The notes under the pieces: generated by a model | Seen by the model: the letters and a program-made list of their open reading frames with translations, nothing else | Databases searched by the model: none | What the model was told of the DNA's origin: nothing | From: Aurantiacibacter sp. MUD11 | Lineage (GTDB): Bacteria; Pseudomonadota; Alphaproteobacteria; Sphingomonadales; Sphingomonadaceae | DNA length: 64,000 nt | Assembly (NCBI RefSeq): GCF_026967575.1 | Contig: NZ_CP114054.1 | Coordinates: 1,364,001 to 1,428,000 of the forward strand | Direction: 5' to 3' | In this document: positions 1 through 8,900 of the stretch, piece by piece | Layout of the letters: each line of letters opens with the position of its first letter | How positions within the stretch are numbered: the first letter of the stretch is position 1 | Position numbers and translations under genes: made by a program

Positions 1-1
1 T

Positions 2-1018
2 GACGCCACAAGATTCGATGGGACCGGAGAGGATTGGGCTGAGCCGGTTTTGGAATCCTCTGTATCGTTAAGCTCGCCAAGACGTGGCGATGCCTATGTT
101 GGCCGGCCCTCAGGCGTCGATGGCACCTATATTTTCGTAGGTGACTCCGAGCCAATCGAGGGTGCAAACTTTGCCGGATATGTGGATGACGGTTTGCCCA
201 CTTGGCTGGTTGAATCATTTGACTCCGATTTGGGTGTTATCTTCACCGAACTTGCCGATGGCTGGGGTATCGAACTGGCCGAGCCCGCGCGGATCCTGAT
301 GGTTTTCAGGGGCTATGAAACTGAAGGATTGAGCTTGGGAGGCGGCGCAATCGGACGCTTGCTTTCGCTGGAAATGGGCGGCGCCGATCTGCGCGAGCCA
401 ATACCCGAGATCCGAACTTATGTACGTTGGTTCCTTGCCCACGAAGCGGCCCATGTCTTTCAACAGGAACGGGGCAATATACGCGCCCTTTTCGCTGGCG
501 AGGGCGGGGCTTGGGTCCATGAAGGATCTGCCAATACTTTCTCGCACAATATAGGCGCGAAGCTGGCGGATGATCCTGAAGCGTTTCTTTTCGAGGTATA
601 TGGCGAGGCTTACCGCGATTGCCTCGCACACCTTGAAGATGCCCCGCTATCCCGCGCGAGTGAGATGCAAAACTTTCGCGCCAGTTACGCGTGCGGAGAC
701 CTTATTGCGCTTGCTACTGATGCAGCCTTGCCTGAACACAACCTCTACAATGTTTGGCGCGCCTTGCAGGCAGCTTCCGAGGACGCCGATGAAAGTGATC
801 GCGTAAGCCTGTATTTCAGGGTGCTTAGAGAACTTGGTGCAACCGAGACGGATATCGCGATATTGCGGCAATTCGCGACCGAACAGCCAGAAGACGCCCA
901 GAGCTTCCTGATCGATACCATGGCTCACTTCGGTCTGCCGCTGACCCTGGATGACGAAAACCAGTTTGTTTCGCTAAAACTTCGCTCCGAAGCCGATATG
1001 CTGGCATTGTTCGAGTAG
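2..1018 (+). CDS. Gluzincin-like metallopeptidase-like protein, 5' end outside window
   Basis: The reading frame is open from the first bases, so the gene starts before the window; a TTG at 50 is only an internal candidate start. About one third of the way in is HEAAH, the HExxH zinc and catalytic motif. Some 30 residues later comes WVHEGSAN, which fits the third, glutamate zinc ligand of gluzincin peptidases. There are no obvious membrane segments in the visible part. The family cannot be named and substrates are unknown. It sits directly upstream of an orphan tRNA 3' half, on the side expected for the far end of an integrated island, so it may be island cargo. Peptidase activity is inferred from the motifs only. 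Confidence 0.6.
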   Translation, partial: DATRFDGTGEDWAEPVLESSVSLSSPRRGDAYVGRPSGVDGTYIFVGDSEPIEGANFAGYVDDGLPTWLVESFDSDLGVIFTELADGWGIELAEPARILMVFRGYETEGLSLGGGAIGRLLSLEMGGADLREPIPEIRTYVRWFLAHEAAHVFQQERGNIRALFAGEGGAWVHEGSANTFSHNIGAKLADDPEAFLFEVYGEAYRDCLAHLEDAPLSRASEMQNFRASYACGDLIALATDAALPEHNLYNVWRALQAASEDADESDRVSLYFRVLRELGATETDIAILRQFATEQPEDAQSFLIDTMAHFGLPLTLDDENQFVSLKLRSEADMLALFE

Positions 1019-1034
1019 ATGAGAAACGTGCCGT

Positions 1035-1083
1035 TGGAATCATAATCCGCGTGGCGGGGGTTCGAGTCCCTCCTCCGCTACCA
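1035..1083 (+). tRNA. tRNA-Met(CAU) 3'-half remnant, probable island attachment scar
   Basis: The segment carries an anticodon loop ATCATAA (CAT at 1041-1043) flanked by a partly paired stem, a 5-nt variable loop, and a full T-arm (GGGGG, loop TTCGAGT, CCCTC). It ends with the acceptor 3' strand CTCCGCT, discriminator A and CCA. No matching D-arm or acceptor 5' strand (AGCGGAG) lies upstream; that side is the end of a protein gene. The sequence matches my memory of alphaproteobacterial elongator tRNA-Met from the anticodon stem to the end. Tyrosine integrases commonly leave such a 3' duplicate, with the island on the 5' side. Confidence 0.75.
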
Positions 1084-1138
1084 GCAAGCAGTAGCTACGT
1101 GGATTGCGAAGCCAACGCCTCGCAGCAGTTCATCCCGG

Positions 1139-1203
1139 TGTCTGCTCTTGGGTCGTTAGCCGACCAGCCCCTTTCGGCTGGCAACGCAGCAAAGCAGACT
1201 GTC
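1139..1203. repeat. Dispersed intergenic repeat, copy 1
   Basis: TGTCTGCT, then GGGTCGTTAGC, an inner hairpin (CCAGCC/GGCTGG) and a closing AAAGCAGAC. It belongs to the same family as the units near 1246, 2413, 5417, 11481, 13405 and 14795. Confidence 0.5.
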
Positions 1204-1245
1204 AGCTTTCAGGAGAGCCGTATGGTGGCTACTTGGGCTGCTCTT

Positions 1246-1260
1246 GGGTGGAAAGCAGAC
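1246..1260. repeat. Dispersed intergenic repeat, copy 2
   Basis: GGGTGGAAAGCAGAC is the exact reverse complement of the 15 bases at 11481-11495. The stretch 1084-1414 otherwise shows only repeat-like sequence and no convincing gene. Confidence 0.6.
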
Positions 1261-1414
1261 TTGGTACCCTACCGCTACAAGGCGATTACAGGACCGATTC
1301 TGGCGGAGTCAGTCTTCAAAAATCTCAGGCTCCTTCGCGCATTTTCTGCCGCTGTCGTGTTGCGACGGTAGCGAACGATTTAATAACCCGCATTTGGTAA
1401 GCTGCCTTTCGACG

Positions 1415-2398
1415 ATGCTAGGGACTTATCGAACCATTTTGGCGCTAATGGTCGTGCTTGCGCATACCGCAGTATCGCATGTCGGTATTGCAAGCGTGTT
1501 CGGCTTTTATGTCTTGTCTGGCTACTTAATGACTGCGGCTTGCAGAGGTGTCTATCGAGGACGAATCGGAGCTTTTTGCGCGAACAGGCTATTACGAATT
1601 TATCCTTGCCACATCACGTGCCTTGCCCTCGCGGCGACAGTCCTAATGCTTGGTGGCGAGCCGCGTTTCGGAACCGAGCAGGTTCCTCAAACAACGATAG
1701 ACTGGTTGCGCAATATTTTCCTAATCGACGTCCGTTCGGGCGCGCGGCTCAATCCAGTCACCTGGACAATTATGGTGGAGTTGGTCTTCTACTGCCTAAT
1801 TCCGTTCGTCGCTGTTACTCGGGAACGGCTGGCATGGTGGCTGGTTGTTAGTGCCGCGCTTTGGCTGCTTTCAGACAGCGAAAAATTGTATACGTTTGCA
1901 GGTGCAAGCCTGCCATTCGCCCTTGGTGCTCTAATTACTTACATGCCGAGGCTGCGACCAATGCAGGTGTCGTGGCTGGTGGGAGCTTCACTAACCGGGA
2001 TGGCCATACTTTATTCGGCAATTGTCTCGGGCACTAAACACGATTTGGTGTCGCTATGGGTTTTGCCGTTGATTTGTATGCAGGCTCTGGCGGTATGGGG
2101 ATTGAGCCACATTCCCCGACAAGCTTGGGATGATCGAATAGGCGAGCATTCCTACCCGATTTATCTTGCCCATGGTTCGGTGCTTTGCATTTTGACTGCG
2201 ATACCATTCTTCGATTTCGCAGACGGTTATCAGAAGCACTGGGCCATGTTCTTTGCCGCACTGGCGCTCGTGGTACCGCTTTCATTCGCCTTGGTTCATC
2301 TCGTAGAACGACCAATAAGCAGCCTTCGGGCGCAAGTTCGCGCATTTCGGGCACAGGCCGACCCAAAAGACCTAAGGTTGCCGCTACACCGCGCCTGA
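1415..2398 (+). CDS. Acyltransferase 3 family integral membrane protein
   Basis: A 327-aa polytopic membrane protein of the OafA/YrhL acyltransferase-3 type, which transfers acyl groups (often acetyl) to surface glycans. The ATG at 1415 is chosen because it places the family's opening motif (YRTILALMVVLAHTAV, including the conserved His) at the N-terminus; the frame is open further upstream but that part looks unrelated. About nine to ten hydrophobic segments follow, with the conserved basic loop RLLRIYP near residue 60 and a C-terminal EHSYPIYLAH segment. At 327 aa it lacks the C-terminal SGNH domain of longer relatives. No operon partner is visible. Substrate unknown. Confidence 0.8.
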   Translation: MLGTYRTILALMVVLAHTAVSHVGIASVFGFYVLSGYLMTAACRGVYRGRIGAFCANRLLRIYPCHITCLALAATVLMLGGEPRFGTEQVPQTTIDWLRNIFLIDVRSGARLNPVTWTIMVELVFYCLIPFVAVTRERLAWWLVVSAALWLLSDSEKLYTFAGASLPFALGALITYMPRLRPMQVSWLVGASLTGMAILYSAIVSGTKHDLVSLWVLPLICMQALAVWGLSHIPRQAWDDRIGEHSYPIYLAHGSVLCILTAIPFFDFADGYQKHWAMFFAALALVVPLSFALVHLVERPISSLRAQVRAFRAQADPKDLRLPLHRA

Positions 2399-2412
2399 CT
2401 ATTACGGCCCCT

Positions 2413-2460
2413 ATTGGGTCGATGTCTGCCGGTCGGTTTTTTGGGGGAAACGGACGTCTG
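2413..2460. repeat. Dispersed intergenic repeat, degenerate copy
   Basis: TTGGGTCGATGTCTGCC, then a T-rich spacer, then AACGGACGTCTG. This resembles the GGGTCGTTAGCGGACATT unit at 5417-5470. Confidence 0.35.
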
Positions 2461-2549
2461 ATTTAGCCTAATGCGACGGTAACCAATCTTACATGACTAT
2501 ATGAGAGATAGGAGGGAGAGCGGGTCGCACGCTATCGATTGGTTCCATT

Positions 2550-4748
2550 ATGTCATTCGAGAACTTCCGAAAGTCCTTCAGGGATTCTTTGGGCTCCAAA
2601 GCGAGCAAAAGTGTATCGGCGAGAGATTCAGACTTCTCGATCATTAGGGAGATTGAAGAGGTCGGGGTCGGAATTTTCTGGGCGTCTGACATTGATGGCA
2701 GCATCGCTTACCTGTCAGAGAACGCGATAGCCTCTTTGGGTTGTGAATCGGCAGATCTCCTCGGCCGACCGTTGGTAGAGGTATTCCGGGACTGCGGTAG
2801 CGCAGAATGTAAAGGCGAAAGCCGCAATTTGGCATTTCGTCTTCAATCTAGGACGACCCTTGATAATTTGATCGTTAAGGTTGCGCCTGGTCAAGGCGCT
2901 GAAGCGCGAGGCACTCGTTACTGGCGCATTTGCGGCGCCCCATTCATGAATGAAGAAGGCGACTTCAAAGGATATCGGGGAAACGCTACCGATGTCACAG
3001 AAGAGTTCAGAGCGCAGAAAGAAATTGCAAGACAGTCGCAATACGATGAGCTTACCGGTTTAGCCAATCGACGTCGCTTAAGCGAGCGACTGGCTGGGAT
3101 ATTGCAGTCATTCAAGGGACGCAGCTGTGCCTTGATGATGCTCGACCTCGACCGCTTCAAACAAGTGAACGACACTATGGGCCATCCGGCCGGTGATGAA
3201 TTACTCAAGCAGGTCGCAGATCGTCTCAAGGCACTGGTAAAGGATATCGGTGAAGTGGGCCGACTAGGCGGAGACGAGTTTCAAATCCTCCTTCCAGACT
3301 TCGAGGATCGTGGTGAGCTGGGCGAACTTGCGGGACGTATCGTGCAGATGTTGTCTCAGCCCTATTCGATCAACGGCAGACGGGCCAACATTGGAACATC
3401 GATCGGGATCGCGATTGCCCCGTTCGACGGCATAACCGCAACTGAGCTGATCGGTTCTGCCGATATGGCGCTCTACCGGTCCAAGGAGGATGGCCGGGGC
3501 CTGTATCGCTTTTACACGGCCGAGCTTCGTGATGCGGCCAACATTGGCCTTCGTCTCGAAGAAGAATTGCGCGATGCTCTCGAGAGCGGTGAGTTGAACA
3601 TGATATATCAACCGCTCGTCGACCCGAGGACAAATCGGGTGAAGTGCTTCGAGGCATTGATGCGTTGGAATCACCCCCAAAAAGGAGCGATTTCACCCTC
3701 GGTGTTCATTCCGATTGCCGAAAGAAGCGACCTCATTCTTAAGCTTGGAGAATGGGCCCTTGAGCAAGCCTGCCAGGATGCGGCGCAGTGGCCGGATCAT
3801 CTGCGAGTGGCAGTGAATGTCTCGGCGAAGCAATTCCTGCAGGCCAATATGCCCAAACTTGTCGCGTCGACGCTGAAACGGAGCGGGCTTGCGCCCTCAC
3901 AATTAGAGCTTGAGGTCACCGAAAGTGTATTCGTTGGCGGCGTTGACGCCGTTGACCAGACCTTCGAGAAGCTCGACCGTCTGGGTATTCGATTGGCCAT
4001 GGACGATTTCGGCACCGGATATTCCTCGTTGGGTTATCTCAAGCGAGCGCCATTCGCCAAGATCAAGATCGACCAGAGTTTTGTGCGAGGTTGCACCGAA
4101 AGCGGCGATTCAAATCCAGCGATCATCTCGGCTGTCGTAGCACTTGCGGGGGCACTTCAGATGGAAACCGTCGCAGAGGGCGTTGAAGCTATGGACGAGC
4201 TGGCACTCGTAACGGAGCGCGGGGCAGACTTGGTCCAAGGCTATGTATATTCTCATCCCTTAAGTCAGGACGAGATCCTGGCGAAATTTGCTGAAGGGGA
4301 GTGGATCTTCAAGGCTGAAGGGCCTCCTCGCTATCGGACAGATCGAATGTCAATTTATCGCAGGGCCGGTCTTATTCACGAAGATCACTACTACGATATC
4401 ATGCTGCGAAACTTGTCGAAGACAGGTGCCAGGATTGAAGGGCTGGCAAACGTTCCGGTGGGGACCGAGGTTGTTCTCGATCTTGGTGGCGGGCAACTTG
4501 TGGTCAGCGAAATCATTCATTCGACTGAATCTAGCCAAGGCCTGCAATTCGAAACGCCTCTGATAAGCGACGGATACAGCGGCTTTATGACCCGCCATCG
4601 GGTTTCGCCGTATCTACTGGCAGAAGCTGGTATGCCTCTCGCGGCGCTTGGAGCGGGCAACACTCCCTTTGTTCGCCAAAGCACGCAGCCGCAACGACCG
4701 CCGAAATTCATTCAATTAAACCCGACGCCAAGGGCTGGCATAAATTGA
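2550..4748 (+). CDS. PAS-GGDEF-EAL-PilZ cyclic-di-GMP turnover protein
   Basis: A 732-aa protein with no membrane segment. PAS spans about 35-150. The GGDEF domain spans about 163-325, with the intact motif GGDEF at 240-244; the upstream I-site position reads KDIG, so RxxD feedback inhibition is probably absent. The EAL domain spans about 340-585, with FEALMRW at 368, DDFGTGYSS, KIDQSFV and AEGVE, so phosphodiesterase residues are present. A C-terminal PilZ-like domain (about 600-710) has RTDR and NLSKTG, the c-di-GMP binding motifs. It could both make and degrade c-di-GMP and sense it through PilZ. A second PilZ gene overlaps its stop codon. No strong ribosome site is next to the ATG; AGGAGG lies about 35 nt upstream. 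Confidence 0.9.
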   Translation: MSFENFRKSFRDSLGSKASKSVSARDSDFSIIREIEEVGVGIFWASDIDGSIAYLSENAIASLGCESADLLGRPLVEVFRDCGSAECKGESRNLAFRLQSRTTLDNLIVKVAPGQGAEARGTRYWRICGAPFMNEEGDFKGYRGNATDVTEEFRAQKEIARQSQYDELTGLANRRRLSERLAGILQSFKGRSCALMMLDLDRFKQVNDTMGHPAGDELLKQVADRLKALVKDIGEVGRLGGDEFQILLPDFEDRGELGELAGRIVQMLSQPYSINGRRANIGTSIGIAIAPFDGITATELIGSADMALYRSKEDGRGLYRFYTAELRDAANIGLRLEEELRDALESGELNMIYQPLVDPRTNRVKCFEALMRWNHPQKGAISPSVFIPIAERSDLILKLGEWALEQACQDAAQWPDHLRVAVNVSAKQFLQANMPKLVASTLKRSGLAPSQLELEVTESVFVGGVDAVDQTFEKLDRLGIRLAMDDFGTGYSSLGYLKRAPFAKIKIDQSFVRGCTESGDSNPAIISAVVALAGALQMETVAEGVEAMDELALVTERGADLVQGYVYSHPLSQDEILAKFAEGEWIFKAEGPPRYRTDRMSIYRRAGLIHEDHYYDIMLRNLSKTGARIEGLANVPVGTEVVLDLGGGQLVVSEIIHSTESSQGLQFETPLISDGYSGFMTRHRVSPYLLAEAGMPLAALGAGNTPFVRQSTQPQRPPKFIQLNPTPRAGIN

Positions 4749-5065
4749 GAGACGAACGCGCCCAAAGGTATGAAGACCGTCGAGCCAGCGACCGACGGTC
4801 CGTGTCCATTGATGCCATGATGAAAGACGGTAGGGGCGCTTACTGTCGTGGGGTCATCAAAGACATTTCCGAAGGTGGTTGCTATATCGAGATTACGGTC
4901 GGTATCCCAATAGTCTACTGGCACTACGCGATCAAATTTGCCGGCATTGAAGCACAGGCGGTTTTCACAGCGTGGACAAGCGATGGAAAGGCGGGGTTGG
5001 AGTTCTCCAAACCTTTATATTCGCCAATTGTGGACGATCTTGTTAGCCGTTTCCCCAACCATTAG
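4745..5065 (+). CDS. Small PilZ-domain protein
   Basis: A 106-aa single PilZ domain, a cyclic-di-GMP receptor fold. The N-terminal basic run (EDRRASDRRS) supplies the RxxxR motif and DISEGG about 40 residues in gives the DxSxxG motif. The start is taken as TTG at 4745, which overlaps the stop of the GGDEF-EAL gene. The first in-frame ATG (residue 25) would remove the arginine motif, so coupled translation from TTG is more likely. The pair suggests that the small protein reports c-di-GMP made or degraded by its neighbour. The downstream target is unknown. Confidence 0.8.
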   Translation: MRDERAQRYEDRRASDRRSVSIDAMMKDGRGAYCRGVIKDISEGGCYIEITVGIPIVYWHYAIKFAGIEAQAVFTAWTSDGKAGLEFSKPLYSPIVDDLVSRFPNH

Positions 5066-5287
5066 CTGACGATATTAAGTAGAAACTCTTTCTCTAGCGA
5101 ATACCATGTTGCTGCATTCCGAGAAAATTTCCGCCTAAATTCAAGAATGAGGTCGCGATACCTCCTTTATCCAATCTGCAGCTTGTTTCTCCCGAGTTCA
5201 TGCAAGACTCATCCAAAATTAACCCAAAGACGTTACTGCATTCTATGGCGCCGCCCAACGCGACCCATCCCTGCAGCGCCCAAACCC

Positions 5288-5323
5288 CTAGGCCCCGCAT
5301 TGAACCTGCGGGGCCTAGATTTT
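5288..5323. terminator. Strong hairpin plus T-run, apparently orphan terminator
   Basis: A perfect 11-bp stem (CTAGGCCCCGC/GCGGGGCCTAG) with a 9-nt loop is followed by ATTTTT on the + strand. It lies 220 nt after the small PilZ gene, with no convincing ORF between, so it could end that transcript or an unseen small RNA (roughly 5070-5320). Confidence 0.75.
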
Positions 5324-5416
5324 TATCTGCTACTGATAAATCGTTTCTCGAACATAAGGCTCTTGCTGCACGGCAAAGGGGCGAGCAAGCGGTACTCTCG
5401 ACGAACGTCTGAAACT

Positions 5417-5470
5417 GGGTCGTAAGCAGACGTTCCGAGCCTCGACCGTCCTAATGTCCGCTAACGACCC
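5417..5470. repeat. Dispersed intergenic repeat, inverted pair
   Basis: GGGTCGTAAGCAGACGTT (5417-5434) and AATGTCCGCTAACGACCC (5453-5470) are inverted copies matching at 15 of 18 positions, 18 nt apart. The gene-free stretch 5066-5509 holds this element and the terminator at 5288. Confidence 0.65.
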
Positions 5471-5509
5471 AAAACCAGCCGGTCGGGTGACGACCCAAAA
5501 AACGCCATT

Positions 5510-5986
5510 CTAAACGCCAAAGTCACCGTATAGCGACACCAGAAGTGTAGCAGTTGCTAGCGCCAAAATAGCATAAAGAAGGCGGTTCTGTTGTCGTGCC
5601 GAACCTGAGATCGCGTCATTAGTATTGACCGTTATTTTATCAGTTGCCTGTCCGAGACCCTCTCGCAAACCATCCTCTAGCCTCGCTCCGACCGCTTTTA
5701 CCTGCTCACCTATCGCTTGTATTTCACCCCTAATCTCGCCGAAATCCGTCTCGGAGAAGATTCGCACAGCTTGCGAGAGGGAGCCCGACGCAGCTGAGAG
5801 GCTCTCCTGACATCCAGCGAGGCTGTTCGACAAACCGTCCAACAATTCGGCCGTCTCGGTGAGCTTCCTATCAGTGCCTTTCAGTCGTCCCTTCAAGTCT
5901 GCGAAAGACTCAAGCTCGGCCACAGCTTGCTCAAGCGCTTCTTTTGCTTGCTCAACCTCACGTTCTAAATCCGCCATTACCGTCAT
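5510..5986 (-). CDS. Coiled-coil protein with C-terminal membrane anchor, last gene of helicase operon
   Basis: A 158-aa protein, unrecognised. Residues about 5-130 are Glu/Ala/Leu/Gln-rich with heptad character (LEREVEQAKEALEQAVAEL at the start), suggesting a long coiled coil. Residues about 133-152 (LLYAILALATATLLVSLYG) form one hydrophobic helix near the C-terminus, so the protein is probably tail-anchored with the coil in the cytoplasm. Its ATG lies 4 nt past the stop of the RecQ-like helicase gene, preceded by GGGGTGAA, so it is co-transcribed and probably coupled. It might tether the helicase to the membrane or sense it; that is inference. Confidence 0.65.
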   Translation of the reverse strand: MTVMADLEREVEQAKEALEQAVAELESFADLKGRLKGTDRKLTETAELLDGLSNSLAGCQESLSAASGSLSQAVRIFSETDFGEIRGEIQAIGEQVKAVGARLEDGLREGLGQATDKITVNTNDAISGSARQQNRLLYAILALATATLLVSLYGDFGV

Positions 5987-5990
5987 GCGT

Positions 5991-8900
5991 TCACCCCAAT
6001 AATTCCTTCACAAGGCTGTCCTGTTCAAATTCCGATAAGGCCTGACTTCCGCGATTGATCGTGGCTTCCTGTACCGGGAGCATAGAGGAGCAGCTTGCGG
6101 CGGCCATAGCATCAGGCGCAAAATTGCGAAGCGCCGTGATCCCATCCTCTAGCAAGGTCGGATCAATCCATTTACGGGATCGAGCATTCGCGAAAACCAC
6201 TGCCATTGGGAATCCAAGAGTGGGCACTTGATCTGCTAAGGCGCCCAAACGGCGTGCCACGTTGCGCATTTCATCTTCAGCGACTGAATATCGTTCCTGC
6301 GCCTGCCTGAAAACAGTTTCTAGGGCCTGGACCGCGATTGCCTCCTCAGCGTCCTGACACATCATTTCGCTGTAGGCACGCATTATCAAAAGACCGGGGT
6401 GGTCAGGATATGATTCCAGTGCTCGGATCGCCAGACCCCTGATTTCTCCCGCCTCAATCGGCGTTTGGACAGACTCGAGAAGCTCAATCCATGGATCAAA
6501 CTTAACCTCTTCAGCCGTAACGAGATCCTCAAGTTGCTCCGCTCCGATGCCCTCTTGAAGGTAGTCGAGAAGGCGTTGTCTTATTTCAGGGTCGTTTGAG
6601 CTGTTTCTTGCAAGCAAGACTGCTTCTTGAATGGCGCGCCTCCTTGAGCGCTCAATCACATCATAGACGAAGTCGATCAGCAATTCGGCGATGGCCACCA
6701 CAAACTCACGCGCTTGATCATCCGATAGTTCGGCTAGACGGTCCTCGAATTGCTTTACCCTGCCTGGCTGAGATGCTCGAACATACTGCAAAAGTGATTG
6801 GCGAGACCGTTCCGGACTGAAGCCACGCAAATGTACAACGAATAGCGAACTTCCAAAGTCCACCTCATAATCATGCACCACCCCAATCCGTACCAGCCGG
6901 TGGAGTGCTCGCTCTTGGCGATTACGATCCTTTGCGAAGCTGATCTGTATTTCATCGGCGCGCGTCAAATCTCCGAGCTGTTCTAGCAACTCGACTATTG
7001 CGTTTCGCTCGTCCTCTTGTCCTGCGAATGTATTGAGATGAAACCACAACGCCCTCGTGACGTCATCATCGGTGCTTCTATTCGAAAGCTGGTTGTAGAC
7101 AGTTTTTAATTCGGAAAGATCAAGGTCAGGGTCGAGAAGCTTGTTGCTTCTGCCCTCATCAAATTCATTAAAGATTATCGCACAATGCGCCCGGTCACGA
7201 TCACGGCCTGCGCGGCCTGCTTCCTGATAGTAGGCCTCGAGAGAGCCGGGCATCCCGACGTGGACCGTATATCGGATATTGGGCTTGTCGATTCCCATCC
7301 CAAAAGCTTTTGTCGAGACGAGAATAGGGGCCTCGTTCTGTTTGAACGCAGTTGCGTTCTCACGCTTCAGGCTTTCCCAGTCGCCATCAATCCCGCGGGG
7401 CGCCTTGCCAGAATACAGAGAGGTGGTCGTAGCAGTCGCTTGCCTGACGACCTCACTTACGTGGCCAACTCCATGAGTTTTGCCATTTACAAATGGAACA
7501 AAGACGATGCCAGATGCGGTGCGTCGACCAGTCGGCTTGAAGAATTCCTGGGCCGGCAATTGAAAGATGTTTGGAAGCTTGTTTAAGGTTCCCCGTATCG
7601 CTCCATCAATGTCGGCGCCGCGATCAAAGCGGGTCACGCTGAATTCAAGCTCAGGCCGATCAAAGCTTGGCGGCCTGATCAGGGCATTTGAGTTTGAGCG
7701 GTCGATATTGAGATCAGTCAGCAGGTCGCGAAGGACAGCCCGAGACGCGGTGCCGGTAAGTGCTAGAATTGGCGGCGGCGAGCCTTCTGTGTCCTTTCCA
7801 AATTCACGAATGTTTCTGGCAAGATTTAGATACGCCGGCACAAAGTCATGCCCCCACTCAGACACGCAGTGAGCTTCGTCGACGACGGCGAGGTTTATAA
7901 GCGAGGTCTGGGCGAGACTCCGGAGGGTGGTACGAAAGGCCGGGCTCTGCAGTCTCTGTGGCGAATGAAGGACAAAGAAATACTCCCCTCGTTCAATGCC
8001 AAGAAGCAGGCGCCGGCGCTCTTCCTCGCTGCTAACCGCCGAGGTGATGCCGGTTACCCTGTCGATACCGTAATTGGCGAGCCCTTCGACTTGGTCCTCT
8101 ATCAGTGCAACTATAGGATCAATCACTATCGTGATGCCAGGCAAGAGCAACCCGCAAAGCTGATAGACTAGGCTCTTCCCGGCACCTGTGGGCAGCAAAA
8201 CGACGCTGTCTTCCTGCCTCAAAGAATTAAGGCATGCTTCCGCTTGCAATTCCCTGAAGGCCCGCTTCCTAAAGACATGGCGCAGGAATGTTCCAAGTGC
8301 TTCAATTTGTCCTGCCGCGTCTCCGTCGGAAATGCCCCTTCGAACATTTTCGAAAGAACTTTGAAGTGCGAGAGGCACCGGGAGAAAACAACCTCGGATG
8401 ACAATGTCCGCCTCCGTCTGCCCTTCTCCAAGTGCATGATAGGGGCCTGAGTCAAGATCAACCGCAATAGCAAAGAACCCATCGGTGGACGGCTTCTTTC
8501 GCATAATCTTGCTAGCCCAGCCGCCATTATCTTTCTGGAAGCTAATTACCTTCCCGCCATCAGATATCTCAACCGCGCTAGGAGAAACCGACAAGCCGTA
8601 AAGGGTGTCGATGGAAGAGAGCATTTCGAGTAGGTCAATAAGCGCCGGGCGCGCCATTCCATTTAGCCCGATGCAGTTGATCTTCCAATCCGCACCTGGT
8701 TGTAGCCAGCCGAGCTGCAATGCCTTCACGACCCCGAATTGAAACTTGCTAGCCCTTGTACAATCTCGGATTGCACCGACAGAGCGGGACGTGTGATGGT
8801 CAGAATCCTCCTGTCCGAGCGGAGATATAAATTCCTGAATCCGCTGGAGCGCCCCGCCCTTACTCTGATCAATCTCCTGATTAGGAACCCGCACCACTTC

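Noticed and set aside
1037..1083. Complete functional tRNA at the tRNA-Met remnant
   Set aside because: No acceptor 5' strand or D-arm upstream; only the 3' half is present.
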